Of a stretch of 64,000 nt of DNA, positions 1 to 9,466 are shown piece by piece (positions within the stretch are counted from its first letter, which is position 1; each line of letters starts with the position of its first letter). The notes beneath the pieces are model-generated. The model saw only the letters and a list, made by a program, of their open reading frames with translations. It made no database searches and was not told the origin of the DNA. Location of the stretch: positions 3,038,001 through 3,102,000 of the forward strand of contig JACGCM010001747.1 of NCBI GenBank assembly GCA_014058105.1, in the 5' to 3' direction. The translations under genes were made by a program, and so were the position numbers. The DNA is from Kingdonia uniflora (lineage: Eukaryota; Streptophyta; Magnoliopsida; Ranunculales; Circaeasteraceae).

Positions 1-488
1 CTTGAAGGTAAGTAGAAGGGATCGCATGCATGTTGTGTAACCAGCAACCCCCCAAAATCTTTAAAAATTGAGATTTTTCATTGATTACGTAGAATATTAT
101 GTCGAGGGTTGTCGGTCTGGCTGTTAATGGTAGGACAATTTTTCCTACTCTTTCAACTTTAGATCCATTGAATCTGCAGATATCGATATCGCTTGGCTGC
201 ACTTATTTTATTAATCCCATTTACTCGATTGTGCTCTGGAATAGGATTTCGATATCGTTGCCCATATCTATCATCATAGTAAGTTTTTCATTTTAAGCAT
301 GATAACCAACGCATCATGATGTGGGAACTTGACATGACCTATGTCGCAATCTTCGAATGAAATACTAGTTCGTCATAAACTTGATTCAGGTAGGAGTTTA
401 GCTTCTTTCTCCTTAACCGTGAGGTCATGGCATTCTACCAATCTTCTCCTCTTGAATCTGGCTGAATTGTTGATCTGATAAATCTCGA
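1..488 (-). pseudogene. Degenerate retroviral-type aspartic protease segment
   Basis: Minus-strand translation gives MIDMGNDIEILFQSTI around 235-270, matching the protease core IIDTGSGIEILFQSTI of the element at 16.5-31 kb. The catalytic Asp-Thr-Gly is Asp-Met-Gly here (257-268), which should abolish activity. Stops occur on both sides. It follows gag directly, as expected for a gag-pro-pol polyprotein. Confidence 0.6.
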
Positions 489-1568
489 TCATGTGGTTAA
501 GGTAGAGGTAATGCAAGTACTTTTCCTCAGACTATTCTCTAACTTGAATGACCTCGACTGCTTCTTGTAAATTCTATTATTATATCCTTCCAGATCGATA
601 ATATATATGTGCATTCTTTCGTCTTTAAAAATATACTCCAACAATCTCTGCACGGTGTAGCACCAATCAGTTTTGTGATGTGTCATTTCATGGTGCATAT
701 AGTAAGGTTTGCCTTCGATTGACTCTCGAGGCTGAGCCACACGGAAGAATTTATTTTTCGCCAGTATATAGTAGATTTCTGAAATCTTCACATTCAATTT
801 CAGAAGGACAGGTTTTGGTAATAAATTTTCTTTACGAGATTTTCCTATATCTATTTTGGTGCTCCTCTTGCCACCCTGCTCATCACTGTTTTGTTCACTG
901 TCTTTATCTGTGGTTTGACTCATCGTGGCTAGGACGATTTTAGTAGATTTATGCCTTTTAGATATCATCCTTTCCAGATTGATATACCTATTTACTTTAT
1001 CAATAATTTCTTCCAAAGTTGAGGGTTTGTTCAAGAAAATATGCTTTTTCGCCTAATAATCAATATGTAGAGCATTGGTAAATGCCAAAATGGTTATCTT
1101 CTTATCGAGATTATCAACTTTTTGAGCAAGTTTGAGGAACTTCTTAGAGAAAACTTAGAGCTTCTCCCCTTGAGACTGCTTGAGACTAATAAGAGTGTAC
1201 AGGTTCTCATCCTTATCTTTGTTGTTAGCACACGTCTTTACAAAGATTTTTTGCAATTGGTCGATAGTTAGGATAGAATTTTTGGGTAAGGAATGAAACC
1301 ATCGGAGTGGTTCTCCCTGAAAACTTATAGTGAACAGCCGACAAAGAATGTGGCTTAAGTTTGAATATAACCCCAACGAATCTCAGAACTGCTGGACGTG
1401 TTCATTTGGATTAGTTCATTTGTATTTGTGTATCTTAGGAGTACAAAATCCTATTAGAATTTCTATGTCGAATAACTCTCTGGCAATCAGACTACCTTAT
1501 AATTTGCCCAAATTATCTTTGCTGCATTGAACTTAAGCTTCTATCAATTCCTTAATTCATTGATCCAT
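489..1568 (-). pseudogene. Gag pseudogene of a Tat-like Ty3/gypsy element
   Basis: The likely start is the ATG at 1566-1568 (minus), whose product begins MDQ and then meets a stop; the homologous gag of the 8.9-36.9 kb element starts MDQRIKELIEAQ. Downstream blocks GLYSNLSHILCR, WFHSLPKNSIL and LISLKQSQGEKL are the retrotransposon Gag domain. The 489-1034 segment ends with a zinc-knuckle-like stretch around HHEMTHHKTDWCYTVQRLL, where the first Cys of the CX2HX4HX4C pattern seen in the related copy is Tyr. At least one frameshift separates the blocks. Gag would form the intracellular particle; this copy cannot. Confidence 0.8.
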
Positions 1569-2203
1569 GTGTTCGTGTGTGATGTATTGGCATGGTGCTA
1601 GAACTGTTTGATGTGCGGGTCTGGGGTTATAATTTTCGTTGCTCTCGCTCAAATGTTCTCAAACCGATACCCAGGATGGGGGTCGTGACTCTTCCTCTGG
1701 ACGCTTCAAGTACCGGTATCCCCTACTAATTTCTTACTAACCTTCCTATTCCATATGAATTAAGGCTTCTGGTCCCCGTAGATCATTGTAGGGGTACCTG
1801 GAAGATCCTCTGCTTGCTGTTCCTCAAGGTTCTAGTCTATCTCCTACTGATATTCTAGAATTTACGGGTATGACCTCCTGTTTCTAGGGAGCTTGTCCCT
1901 GTTGATTGCCTTGTAGAACTTTTAAGGTAGTCTACAATGTTGTCATCTGTTCTTCATGTCATTTAAACTCCAACTATCGAGTTTTGCGCTCCTCTTCAAG
2001 TTCCTATTCGCGAAACTCTCGATCGTGTACCAACTGGCATTCGAGCTCATTTCGGCGTTGAGGTTCGCCCTTAATTATGCTAGTTAATAAAGTTCTGCTG
2101 AGATTTCATACTGAACCACAGAGGCTGGTCATTTAGGATTCACCATGATGGAATGTTGATCTTTGAGTAACTGTCTGTCTTAGGATTGCGTAAAATATAT
2201 TTT

Positions 2204-2223
2204 TTCCTACAGACGGTGCTAAA
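2204..2223 (-). other. Primer-binding site
   Basis: Directly inside the LTR the minus strand reads TTTAGCACCGTCTGTAGGAA. It aligns with TTTGGCGCTGTCTGTGGGAA at the same place in the 16.5 kb element. It marks the start of minus-strand DNA synthesis primed by a host tRNA. Confidence 0.7.
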
Positions 2224-2657
2224 TGTAAGGACATAAATTTATAGCTCGAATAGCCTCTTACACTAAATGTACCTGTGACACAAATATAATGATAATTAAT
2301 ATAAAATAAGATAGGTTCTAGCATGGAAACCTTTGAATTGGTGAAAACCATGACCTCAATTCTAGGATTTAGTAAGAATGATTTTATTGCTTAAGAATAA
2401 TGAATGTTGAATGCAATTAAGATCTTTTAAGTTAAAAATCATTGGTCCCTTTCTCTTCTGTCTGTTATCCCTTTTATAGATCACATTCTTAGTTCGTTTA
2501 TGTGTGTCAACACATTCTCTTAGAATGGGGGAAGAGTAGAGGTCTTTCCTATACCTGCCAGTTTATGAGGGATAGGTGTCCCTGACTTATTCTACTCTAT
2601 TTGGAGTACTTGAGCCACGTTTCTTCTTAGTTTGGGGCCCAAGTGTCAATGTTGACA
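2224..2657 (-). repeat. 5' LTR of the left-edge element
   Basis: The inner edge is set by the primer-binding site and the LTR end TTACA (plus-strand TGTAAGG at 2224). The outer edge is taken at the plus-strand TTGACA at 2657, giving a minus-strand start TGTCAACATTG. A short stretch resembles the LTRs at 8.9 and 36.3 kb (GGAAACC...CCATGACCT, TTTATTGCTT). A TATA-like TATAAAAGG reads on the minus strand near 2471-2480. The outer edge is less certain because the second LTR is not in the window. Confidence 0.7.
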
Positions 2658-2702
2658 GGGGATCGATAAACAAACCCTAACATTAGAGGAATTACCTTGA
2701 AT

Positions 2703-2725
2703 GAGATAGAGATAGAGATAGAGTA
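2703..2725 (+). repeat. GATAGA microsatellite
   Basis: About four copies of a 6-bp GATAGA unit lie just outside the LTR. The rest of 2658-3121 is AT-rich with no convincing gene. Confidence 0.7.
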
Positions 2726-3121
2726 GAAAGTACAGAGATTAAGCTTCCCTGCGATGGTATTGGTCGCGGAGAGTCATTGGAGCTCTGTAGAGAGGGAGAG
2801 GGAGCTGTAGGGACCTGTCCCTCGAGCTAGAGCAACAACGAATTAGTGTAATGCCAAACTCACGCAAAATATACATTATATGCAAACACTGTAATAATAA
2901 TTAGATCTGTAATTGTCCTTGTTTCCAATCTCCATCATCAATTGGGATGCATTGTGATTATTTTTTGATTAAGTGGTTTTTCTTCTTATAGATAAATTTG
3001 TAACTATTAATAAATGTGATGCTTTTATTTATCCCTAGTACTTTAACCTCTCTATAAATTGTTTTTGTATTGCTTGTATATTAAAGAGTTATTGATTTGA
3101 TTTATTTATCCCTATACAATA

Positions 3122-3634
3122 GGTTTAGAATATATCCCTACTACCCAACCCACTAGTGAGTTTGTTCACATAGTTGATGATGACATCCCCATGGACACAG
3201 CTAATTTTGGGGCTAGTGGAATTGATAACCCATGGGATGAGATAATTAATATATCCATGGATGATGTGCCTGTCACTCCTATAACTCAGCCTAGCCCTAC
3301 TAGTACTCTATACACACCAATATCTGGAAATAGATTTGTTAATGGAAATAATGTGGCTACAAATGTAGAACCATCTTCATTCAATTTGATCACTAAGTTG
3401 ATATCAGCTATTAGTAGCAATGGCCCAGGTTCTGGTTCTAGCAACAATGACAATACAATGTTAGAGGTAATGAATATTTTGGACAAAATGTTGGATACTA
3501 ATGAGATAGAGGAATCTTTTTACTACTTTGTAGTGAAGGTGTTGGGAGGAGCAGACCAGTTCAACTACAGGACTGTTTTTCTAATAATGGAGGAAAGGCA
3601 CCGCCTTGGGTTTCCAAAAGTGCTTATTGGATGA
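3122..3634 (+). CDS. Orphan terminal exon, possibly from a Myb/SANT-like transposase-partner gene
   Basis: An open frame runs from a pyrimidine-rich acceptor (ctatacaatag, ending 3121) to a stop at 3632-3634. The first ATG in it is at 3191. The product is rich in Ser, Thr, Asn and Pro in its first half (NGPGSGSSNNDNT). It ends in a compact predicted helical segment, EVMNILDKMLDTNEIEESFY, then FLIMEERHRLGFPKVLIG. That order, a low-complexity linker followed by a short helical C-terminus, resembles the C-terminal part of plant Myb/SANT-like proteins associated with PIF/Harbinger transposons. This is an inference from shape only. No upstream exon was found, and retroelement DNA begins 460 bp to the left, so it may be a fragment. 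Confidence 0.35.
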   Translation, partial: GLEYIPTTQPTSEFVHIVDDDIPMDTANFGASGIDNPWDEIINISMDDVPVTPITQPSPTSTLYTPISGNRFVNGNNVATNVEPSSFNLITKLISAISSNGPGSGSSNNDNTMLEVMNILDKMLDTNEIEESFYYFVVKVLGGADQFNYRTVFLIMEERHRLGFPKVLIG

Positions 3635-3811
3635 GTATTATAGATGTGGCCTTGAACTCCTTATCCTATGTGGTAAAAGACTATATATTTTTGTTATGTG
3701 AACTTCATTTTTGGTGAATATAGATCTCTTTTAATTTAAGGTTGTGCTTGAACTTATGCTTGTGATATTTTGAAGCTAAAATACATTTGGCCTTACTATT
3801 ATGTTATTATT

Positions 3812-3955
3812 TTTTATGTTATCCAGGTTATGCTTGTATTTTTTATGTTATTCAGGTTATGTTTGTATTTTTTTATGCTATCCAGGTTATGGTTATATTT
3901 TTTGATGTTATCTAGGTTATGTTTATTTATTTATTTGATATCCAGGGTGTATGTA
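3812..3955 (+). repeat. Tandem array, about 33-bp unit (TTATCCAGGTTATG)
   Basis: About four diverged copies of a unit of 30-35 bases built on TATGTTATCCAGGTTATG followed by a T-rich run. It lies shortly after the orphan exon, probably in its 3' flank. Confidence 0.65.
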
Positions 3956-4106
3956 CTGTTAAATTTTGTTGTTTGTATAGGGTTTATGTGTTGCTGAATA
4001 TTGTTGTTTGTACAGGGTGTATATGTTGTTGAATGTTGTTGTTTGTACATGGTGTATGTGTTGTTGAATGTTGTTATTTGTACAGGGTGTGTGTGTTGTT
4101 TGCGGT
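3946..4106 (+). repeat. Tandem array, about 38-bp unit (TGTTGTTTGTACAGGGTG)
   Basis: About four copies of a unit containing GTGTTGTTGAATGTTG and TTGTTTGTACAGGGTG, following the first array without a gap. The unit differs from the neighbouring array, so two separate expansions are side by side. Confidence 0.7.
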
Positions 4107-5443
4107 GATAATATGGTTATGGTAGGTGGAGGTTATAGTGGTGGGAATGGGGTAGTGTTGAATTGGTGCTTTAAAAATAAAGGGGATGAATATTTGAGCT
4201 TTTATTAGGGAGTGGGGTAATTAAGTAATCTGTGTTTTTGGGGATTTTAGTTAGCTCTAACTGTTCTAAAAAATAAACAGATTATCATCTAACTGTCATG
4301 AGTTAGAGATTGAGATTGAACTGAAACACTCCCCCTCTAACTTCACCTCTAACATGAGTTAGTACAAAGTTAGATGTTAGAGGCCTTATCTCTAACAAAA
4401 ACAAACACCCCCGAAAACTTTCAAAACCCTATCCTTCATCTCCACCTTAATCTTATCAACCTTATACAAATGTATAGCTAATTAAAGGGAGAGATCTCAT
4501 ACCCCGAAGAAAAGAATAAGGGCTTATTTTAGAGGACGGTGCTATTTACATAAATTAGGGTTATGAAACTACATGAATACCCTTCAAATTATAGTTTTAA
4601 TACTATATTTTATAAGGGTAATAATGGAGATCCAATAATACCCTCGAGCAATTAAAGTTTGACAAAAATTATTTTACATGCGAATTATGTATTTGACAAG
4701 GGGTAAAATAGACATACAAACAAATAATCTCTTTTAACCAATTTGATCAAAATGGTTCAATGCTCCACAACACATCTCATAATGAGGTTATAACTATAGC
4801 CTTTAATGACTTTTAAACATGTGTAACAAAATGTAATTAACGGCCGAGATGAAGCCTCAAATCATGGTTTTTCCTTTAGTAGTATAGAAAATATTATGTG
4901 ATGAGTATGAAAGGTATGTTTCCTCCTAAAGACACTGAGTTTAGATTTTAAGAAACACTCACCTTGTGAGGAGGTTTAAACCTGTTGGTTCATTTAGTTA
5001 TTATGCTAGCTTAAAGTAGAATATATTTAAGTAGTATGAGCTCGTTTAAGTTTAAGAGTATAACTCTAATTCATAAACTTGATCAATATTGATGATTTTT
5101 CTACTAGATTATTAATGATATGTAGGAATTGTACAAGAAAGTAGATGAGAAGCTAGAGGAAATTGAAGCCATTACAGAAGTTTGAATTTTCCAACCCTCC
5201 TTAATAGAGAATTGTGCCTCATTGGCTAAGTATTAAACAGTTGCTTGCATATGAGTTTCCTTTTCAACTTATATATATACTAGTGTAGGGCGTGCAGCAC
5301 ACAGTTTCGTGTCGATTAATGATCAAATCATTCTTATTCTTTCTCATTCTTTCATGGAGATATTTAAAGTTTGGGGTTTTGATTTTTGTCATTCTTGCCA
5401 AGCTTCAAGAGCTTATTTCGACTCTTTTCTATTAACCGTTACA

Positions 5444-8219
5444 CAAATTGTCACGCCCCAAAATCCAGTAATCGATAGCTTAACCAATTACTAGATTTTA
5501 AGTAGTGCAGGTCGAGGAATCCAAAGATTCTACCGCACAAATAGCCAAGCCGTAGACAAATTCTGGCCTGACTATTCACTTATAGCAATAATCATCAGAG
5601 TAAAGAAATAACAATACAACAATATAACGCGGAAGAAAAAGACATATATATACATATCAGATGAAAATGTAATACAACATCTCGAATAAAACTCAGCGAC
5701 ACATGCTGAGAACACCTACAGAAGTCCAAAACCAAAGAAAATCTGCAGCGGTAAAATCTGTCCCTGAACTGACTACCCATGCGGCAGTCCAAGCTAATCA
5801 ACCTCTGAAATGGTTAAAATGCGAGAGTGAGCAAATAATGAGCTCACTAATCCAACAAAACTAAATAACTTACTAACAACTGGTATTAAAAATTTGAGTA
5901 GAGATGAATGTAATATAAAATAGGTAAATACAATCTAGTAATATAATAAGTGACTATAACAGATACAGAGTTGATAAGAAAAGGAAATAGAGTTGATGAG
6001 AGGAGAGAATAGAGAAGGAATGTGAGAAAAGAGTAGAGTAAGGAATATGAGAAGAGAATGTGATGATATAATAATATGTAATACCATGACGTGAAGTGAT
6101 GACTAGAATAATCCCATACTTATCCTAGATGCAATGATATGTTATGATGAGCAGGGATATTCCCATAAATATCCCCTAATACAGAATGATTCAGTGTTTT
6201 AAAAGTGTACGCGATCTTATTATAATGTTGGTTGATTAACCGCTAACGTCTAATTTCTTAACGAGATCAGTAAAGGGATACACAGGTACGATTTGGTTAA
6301 GCTCGACCAAGCTAGGATGGTCGCACTTGATCAAAGTGGATTTGGGTGTATTAACCCGCGGAACAATAGTCTGTAAGATTTCAAGGAATTTCAACCTCAA
6401 CGTGGATAAGTTGGGATCTCCATGACTCTGCCTCATACCATTCCACACTCCAGAGTGGTTGAACTAGGTATGATAGTGCCATTCCCAATCTCACCGTGTA
6501 TTTTAACCCGATCTCATGGACTCCTTAGATCCTGTCGGAGGTCAACCGAAACGGAGTGCCCGTGTATCCAATCTCAATAAGTTTTGAAAGATGTGTTATA
6601 AGTTATAAAGTGTAACAGGTGCATAATAAAGCAACACAGCTGCCGCTCACACGGCAACACAACCAAGATGAATAGGGACTCGGTTACACCAACTATGCAT
6701 AGCCGATACAACAACCTAACCGTCATTGCATCCAAGCCAACAATCTCTTAAGGCTGGAAGGGGCATTCATGGGCAAGCCACGAGAACGCTAACCCAACCA
6801 CCACTAACTAACTCAGGTCCTATGCAAACCAAAAACAAACTCCATAAACAATTACAAACCCAAACTACAGGTTAACACCTCTAACAAAATAATTCCTAGG
6901 TTAAACTATAGTTAATCACAAAACATCTCTAAGCTCAATATAACTCTCTAAAAAAATATTAAAAAATTAGTATAGAACTTAGTAATGAAGGAATAAAACT
7001 CGCCTGAAGGAAATCAAAGTCCTAAGGAAGAACCAACTCGGAAACCCAACTAAAATCTGTGGAACAGTAACGGAACGCCTGATAATCTAGCACCAACAAT
7101 GGAGAACAACAAACAACCAATTAATTAAGGAAACGACATCAAAACCAAACCCTAGAAATCAGACCTACGCCAAAATCTAGCGAAAAGAACGGAAAAGGAA
7201 TCGGAAAAACTTACTGAGGATAGGAATGAAGCTTACGACGAAGCGGGCGAAGAATCCTCGAGCGATGGGGAAGAGTAGATCAAGAGTATGGAGGATAGGG
7301 GAATAGGTTAGGGAGAGGAGAGTGAGAGAGAGAAAAAAAGGAAGTAAAGAGAAGAGAGGAAAAGGCCCAAAAAAAGGCTAAAAATGCGCCTCTGTTCGAA
7401 CAGAAATAGTTGTATTCGAACAGAGACTAGTCTATTCAAATAGAAAGGGGTCTATTCGAACAGAAAGGGCCCTGTTCAAACAGAACTGCTTCTGCATAAA
7501 AAAAAAAGACCCCGGAAGCACCACGGACCACCCCGGACACCCCAGAAATACTACGGACCACCACCACTACCACACAAGCACTACTACAAGCCCACCAAAG
7601 GTTTTCCAAAGTAGGTACACCACCTCCACTGCCTCACGGCTACCAAAATGCCTAAGCCCCCAAAAAGGAATTTTTTCCCTCGGAAAACTCCAGAAACCTA
7701 CCGGCCAATCCAACGGCTCACCGGAACCACCCCAAACCACACACACATCAAACAAACATCACTACCAACTCAACAAAGGGTTTCCAAAATAGAAACACCA
7801 CCTCCACCGCCTCACGGCCACAAAACACCTAAACCCCCAAAAAGGAATATTTTCCTCGGGAGACTCCGGAAACCTACCGGCCACTCCAACGGCTCACCGG
7901 AACCACACCAAGCCACAAACACAACAATTAAACATCATCACCAACCCATCTAGGGTTTCCCAAGGCCACAACGCCACCTCCTCCTCCGAATGACCACCAA
8001 ACCGCCAAAACTACAAAAGGAATCTAATACTAAACCACCGAAAGGAATAAATGGATGCATAATGGATAAATAAAATGGATGAAAGAGTACATGCAGAAAA
8101 TGAATGCGGAACTTAACGTGAAGGAATGATATGCCGATGAGATAAAGAATAGGAATATTACGGAAAAGGAATATAAACGAATAAAAGGAATAACTAAAAA
8201 TATAGGTCATTACACAAAT
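5444..8219 (-). mobile_element. Large solo LTR with 5-bp target duplication CAAAT
   Basis: The element is 5449-8214 (2766 bp), plus-strand ends TGTCACG...ATTACA. It is flanked by CAAAT at 5444-5448 and 8215-8219, an exact target duplication. Read on the minus strand it starts TGTAATGACC and ends GGGGCGTGACA, terminal sequences typical of long LTRs of plant Ty3/gypsy chromoviruses; the family call is from memory. No gag or pol remnant and no second LTR were found, so it is a solo LTR left by recombination between two LTRs. Near 7200-7360 the minus strand is CT-rich, resembling an R/U5 leader. Short open frames inside are not convincing genes. Confidence 0.8.
7391..7484. repeat. Array of TTCGAA-centred palindromes inside the solo LTR
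   Basis: Five imperfect copies of a 14-bp palindrome (TCTGTTCGAACAGA, variants TCTATTCGAACAGA and CCTGTTCAAACAGA) spaced by 5-9 bases. A similar array is at 37871-38056. Confidence 0.75.
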
Positions 8220-8898
8220 GGTACAATAGTACCTCATCATAAATTGATTAATATGAGTACTTATAAGTGTGTGAATTTAAGAATCAAAGCAAAGAACTTC
8301 AAATAACATTGAATTCGTGTTGATCTCTAATACTATCTCTAGAGAGCAAAACTTTTCTGCTAAACATGTGGCTTGGTGTGATCATGAATACATTCAAAAA
8401 TACATCTTGTGATGTCAAAGATAGATTTTGTACGATGTTAGCTAGAGGTAATTTGGTCAATTAAATGCAATTTGGAGGGGTATTTTAGTTAGCTTAGTTT
8501 TAGTAACTTAGTCGTATAGAACGTCTAAGTAATGGCTAATTGAGTTGGTTACTGTAGACTAAATCAACCTCTTATATTTACAAGATTGGCTAGATTTTCC
8601 ATAGATAAAATATTTTCTCGCCTAATTTTTGTTAACTTTCTCTTTTAACTTATATATTTGCAAGAGCCTATGTGAAAAATTGTTCTCCTCTTTTTATCTC
8701 TCCTCAGGATATACTTGATTTAAAAAACCTATAACCATAATTACAATGTTAATTATTTGGCATAAACATCAAAAAATAAGTAAGTTTTACAAACCCTTTT
8801 ATTGCCAATCCAAACTGAAGTAAACTAGTTGTTAAAGATGTTAAAAATTTTAAGATTGGTTAAAGTTAATAATTGTAACTGTATATATTAAATTATTT
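8220..8898. other. Short host DNA between two TE insertions; no gene seen
   Basis: AT-rich DNA between the CAAAT target duplication of the solo LTR and the CCAAC duplication of the next element. I find no coding, RNA or repeat signal. Confidence 0.5.
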
Positions 8899-8903
8899 CC
8901 AAC

Positions 8904-9453
8904 TGTAATGGCCTAATTCTGTTAGCTCAAAATGGCCCAGAATTAGCTCTTACACTAATGTACCTATGAGAAAAACTAATGTAAAGCAAGAAATAACACA
9001 GGTGATTTAGCATAGAAAACCTTTTAATAGGTAAAAAAACTATGACCTGGTTAGTAACAGTAACTTTTATTGCTTGAGGCCGATATCTTATTACAAGTGA
9101 TCTCTCGAACTAAAAATACTTGATCTTGTAAATAAGAAGTTTTTCTTTGAGGTCTTTTTTTCAGTTTTTGTCTCTTCTGGAACTTTTTCTTTATATAGAC
9201 CTTACCCGCAACTCGCTATCGTGCTGAAGGACATTCTTTAAATAATGAGGTAAGTAGTAGTTGACTGAATAAGTATTGAGTTCGTGAGAGACAGGTGTCT
9301 TTGACTTGTTCATGTTCTTCTATTGTGTTTGATCCACGTTCTTTATCAGTTTGTGGTATAGGTGTAGGCTGATTGTTTATATTACATGTAAAATATGTAA
9401 GTCTGATACTGAGGTAGTTCGAATTGGGCTAGGTCGAAAGGTAGGCCCTTCTA
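8904..9453 (-). repeat. 3' LTR of the outer element
   Basis: About 550 bp, clearly homologous to 36337-36895. On the minus strand it begins TAGAAGGGCCTACC, where the 5' LTR begins TGGAAGGGCCTACC, so the canonical TG has become TA. The minus-strand polypurine tract GCTAGGGGGCAAT (plus 9454-9466) sits immediately before it. Confidence 0.92.
9189..9199 (-). promoter_or_regulatory. TATA box of the outer 3' LTR
   Basis: Minus-strand TCTATATAAAG lies mid-LTR and is preserved in the 5' LTR (36632-36642). It is the expected core promoter of the element. Confidence 0.6.
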
Positions 9454-9466
9454 ATTGCCCCCTAGC
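9454..9466 (-). other. Polypurine tract of the outer element
   Basis: Minus-strand GCTAGGGGGCAAT directly upstream of the 3' LTR is the plus-strand DNA primer site. Confidence 0.7.

Larger units (their letters stand above)
1..2657 (-). mobile_element. Tat-like Ty3/gypsy LTR retrotransposon, 5' part, cut by the window edge
   Basis: On the minus strand this reads LTR (2657-2224), primer-binding site, gag, and the beginning of protease, then leaves the window at base 1. Gag residues such as GLYSNLSHILCRL and DQLQKIFVKT match the gag of the two complete elements further right, so all three belong to one broad lineage. The gag frame contains stops and frameshifts, and the protease motif is altered, so the copy is dead. 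The partner LTR must lie left of the window, so the target duplication cannot be checked. Confidence 0.85.
3635..5443. other. Intergenic DNA with short-period tandem arrays; no gene seen
   Basis: AT-rich sequence with two tandem arrays (annotated separately). Around 4250-4412 the block TTAGAG...CTCTAAC recurs, and the right end reads CAAAAACAAACACCCCC, the look of a DNA-transposon or MITE terminus. No matching left terminus was found. From 4413 to 5443 I see no coding or RNA signal. Confidence 0.5.

Noticed and set aside
4395..4412. DNA-transposon terminal inverted repeat (AAACACCCCC)
   Set aside because: No matching opposite end or target duplication was found within 2 kb, so it is only mentioned as a resemblance.
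7648..8240. Pro-rich ORFs in the 7.6-8.2 kb region
   Set aside because: They lie inside the solo LTR, overlap on both strands and repeat a degenerate segment (CACCTCCACC and CCACCGGAACC-type). No gene support.
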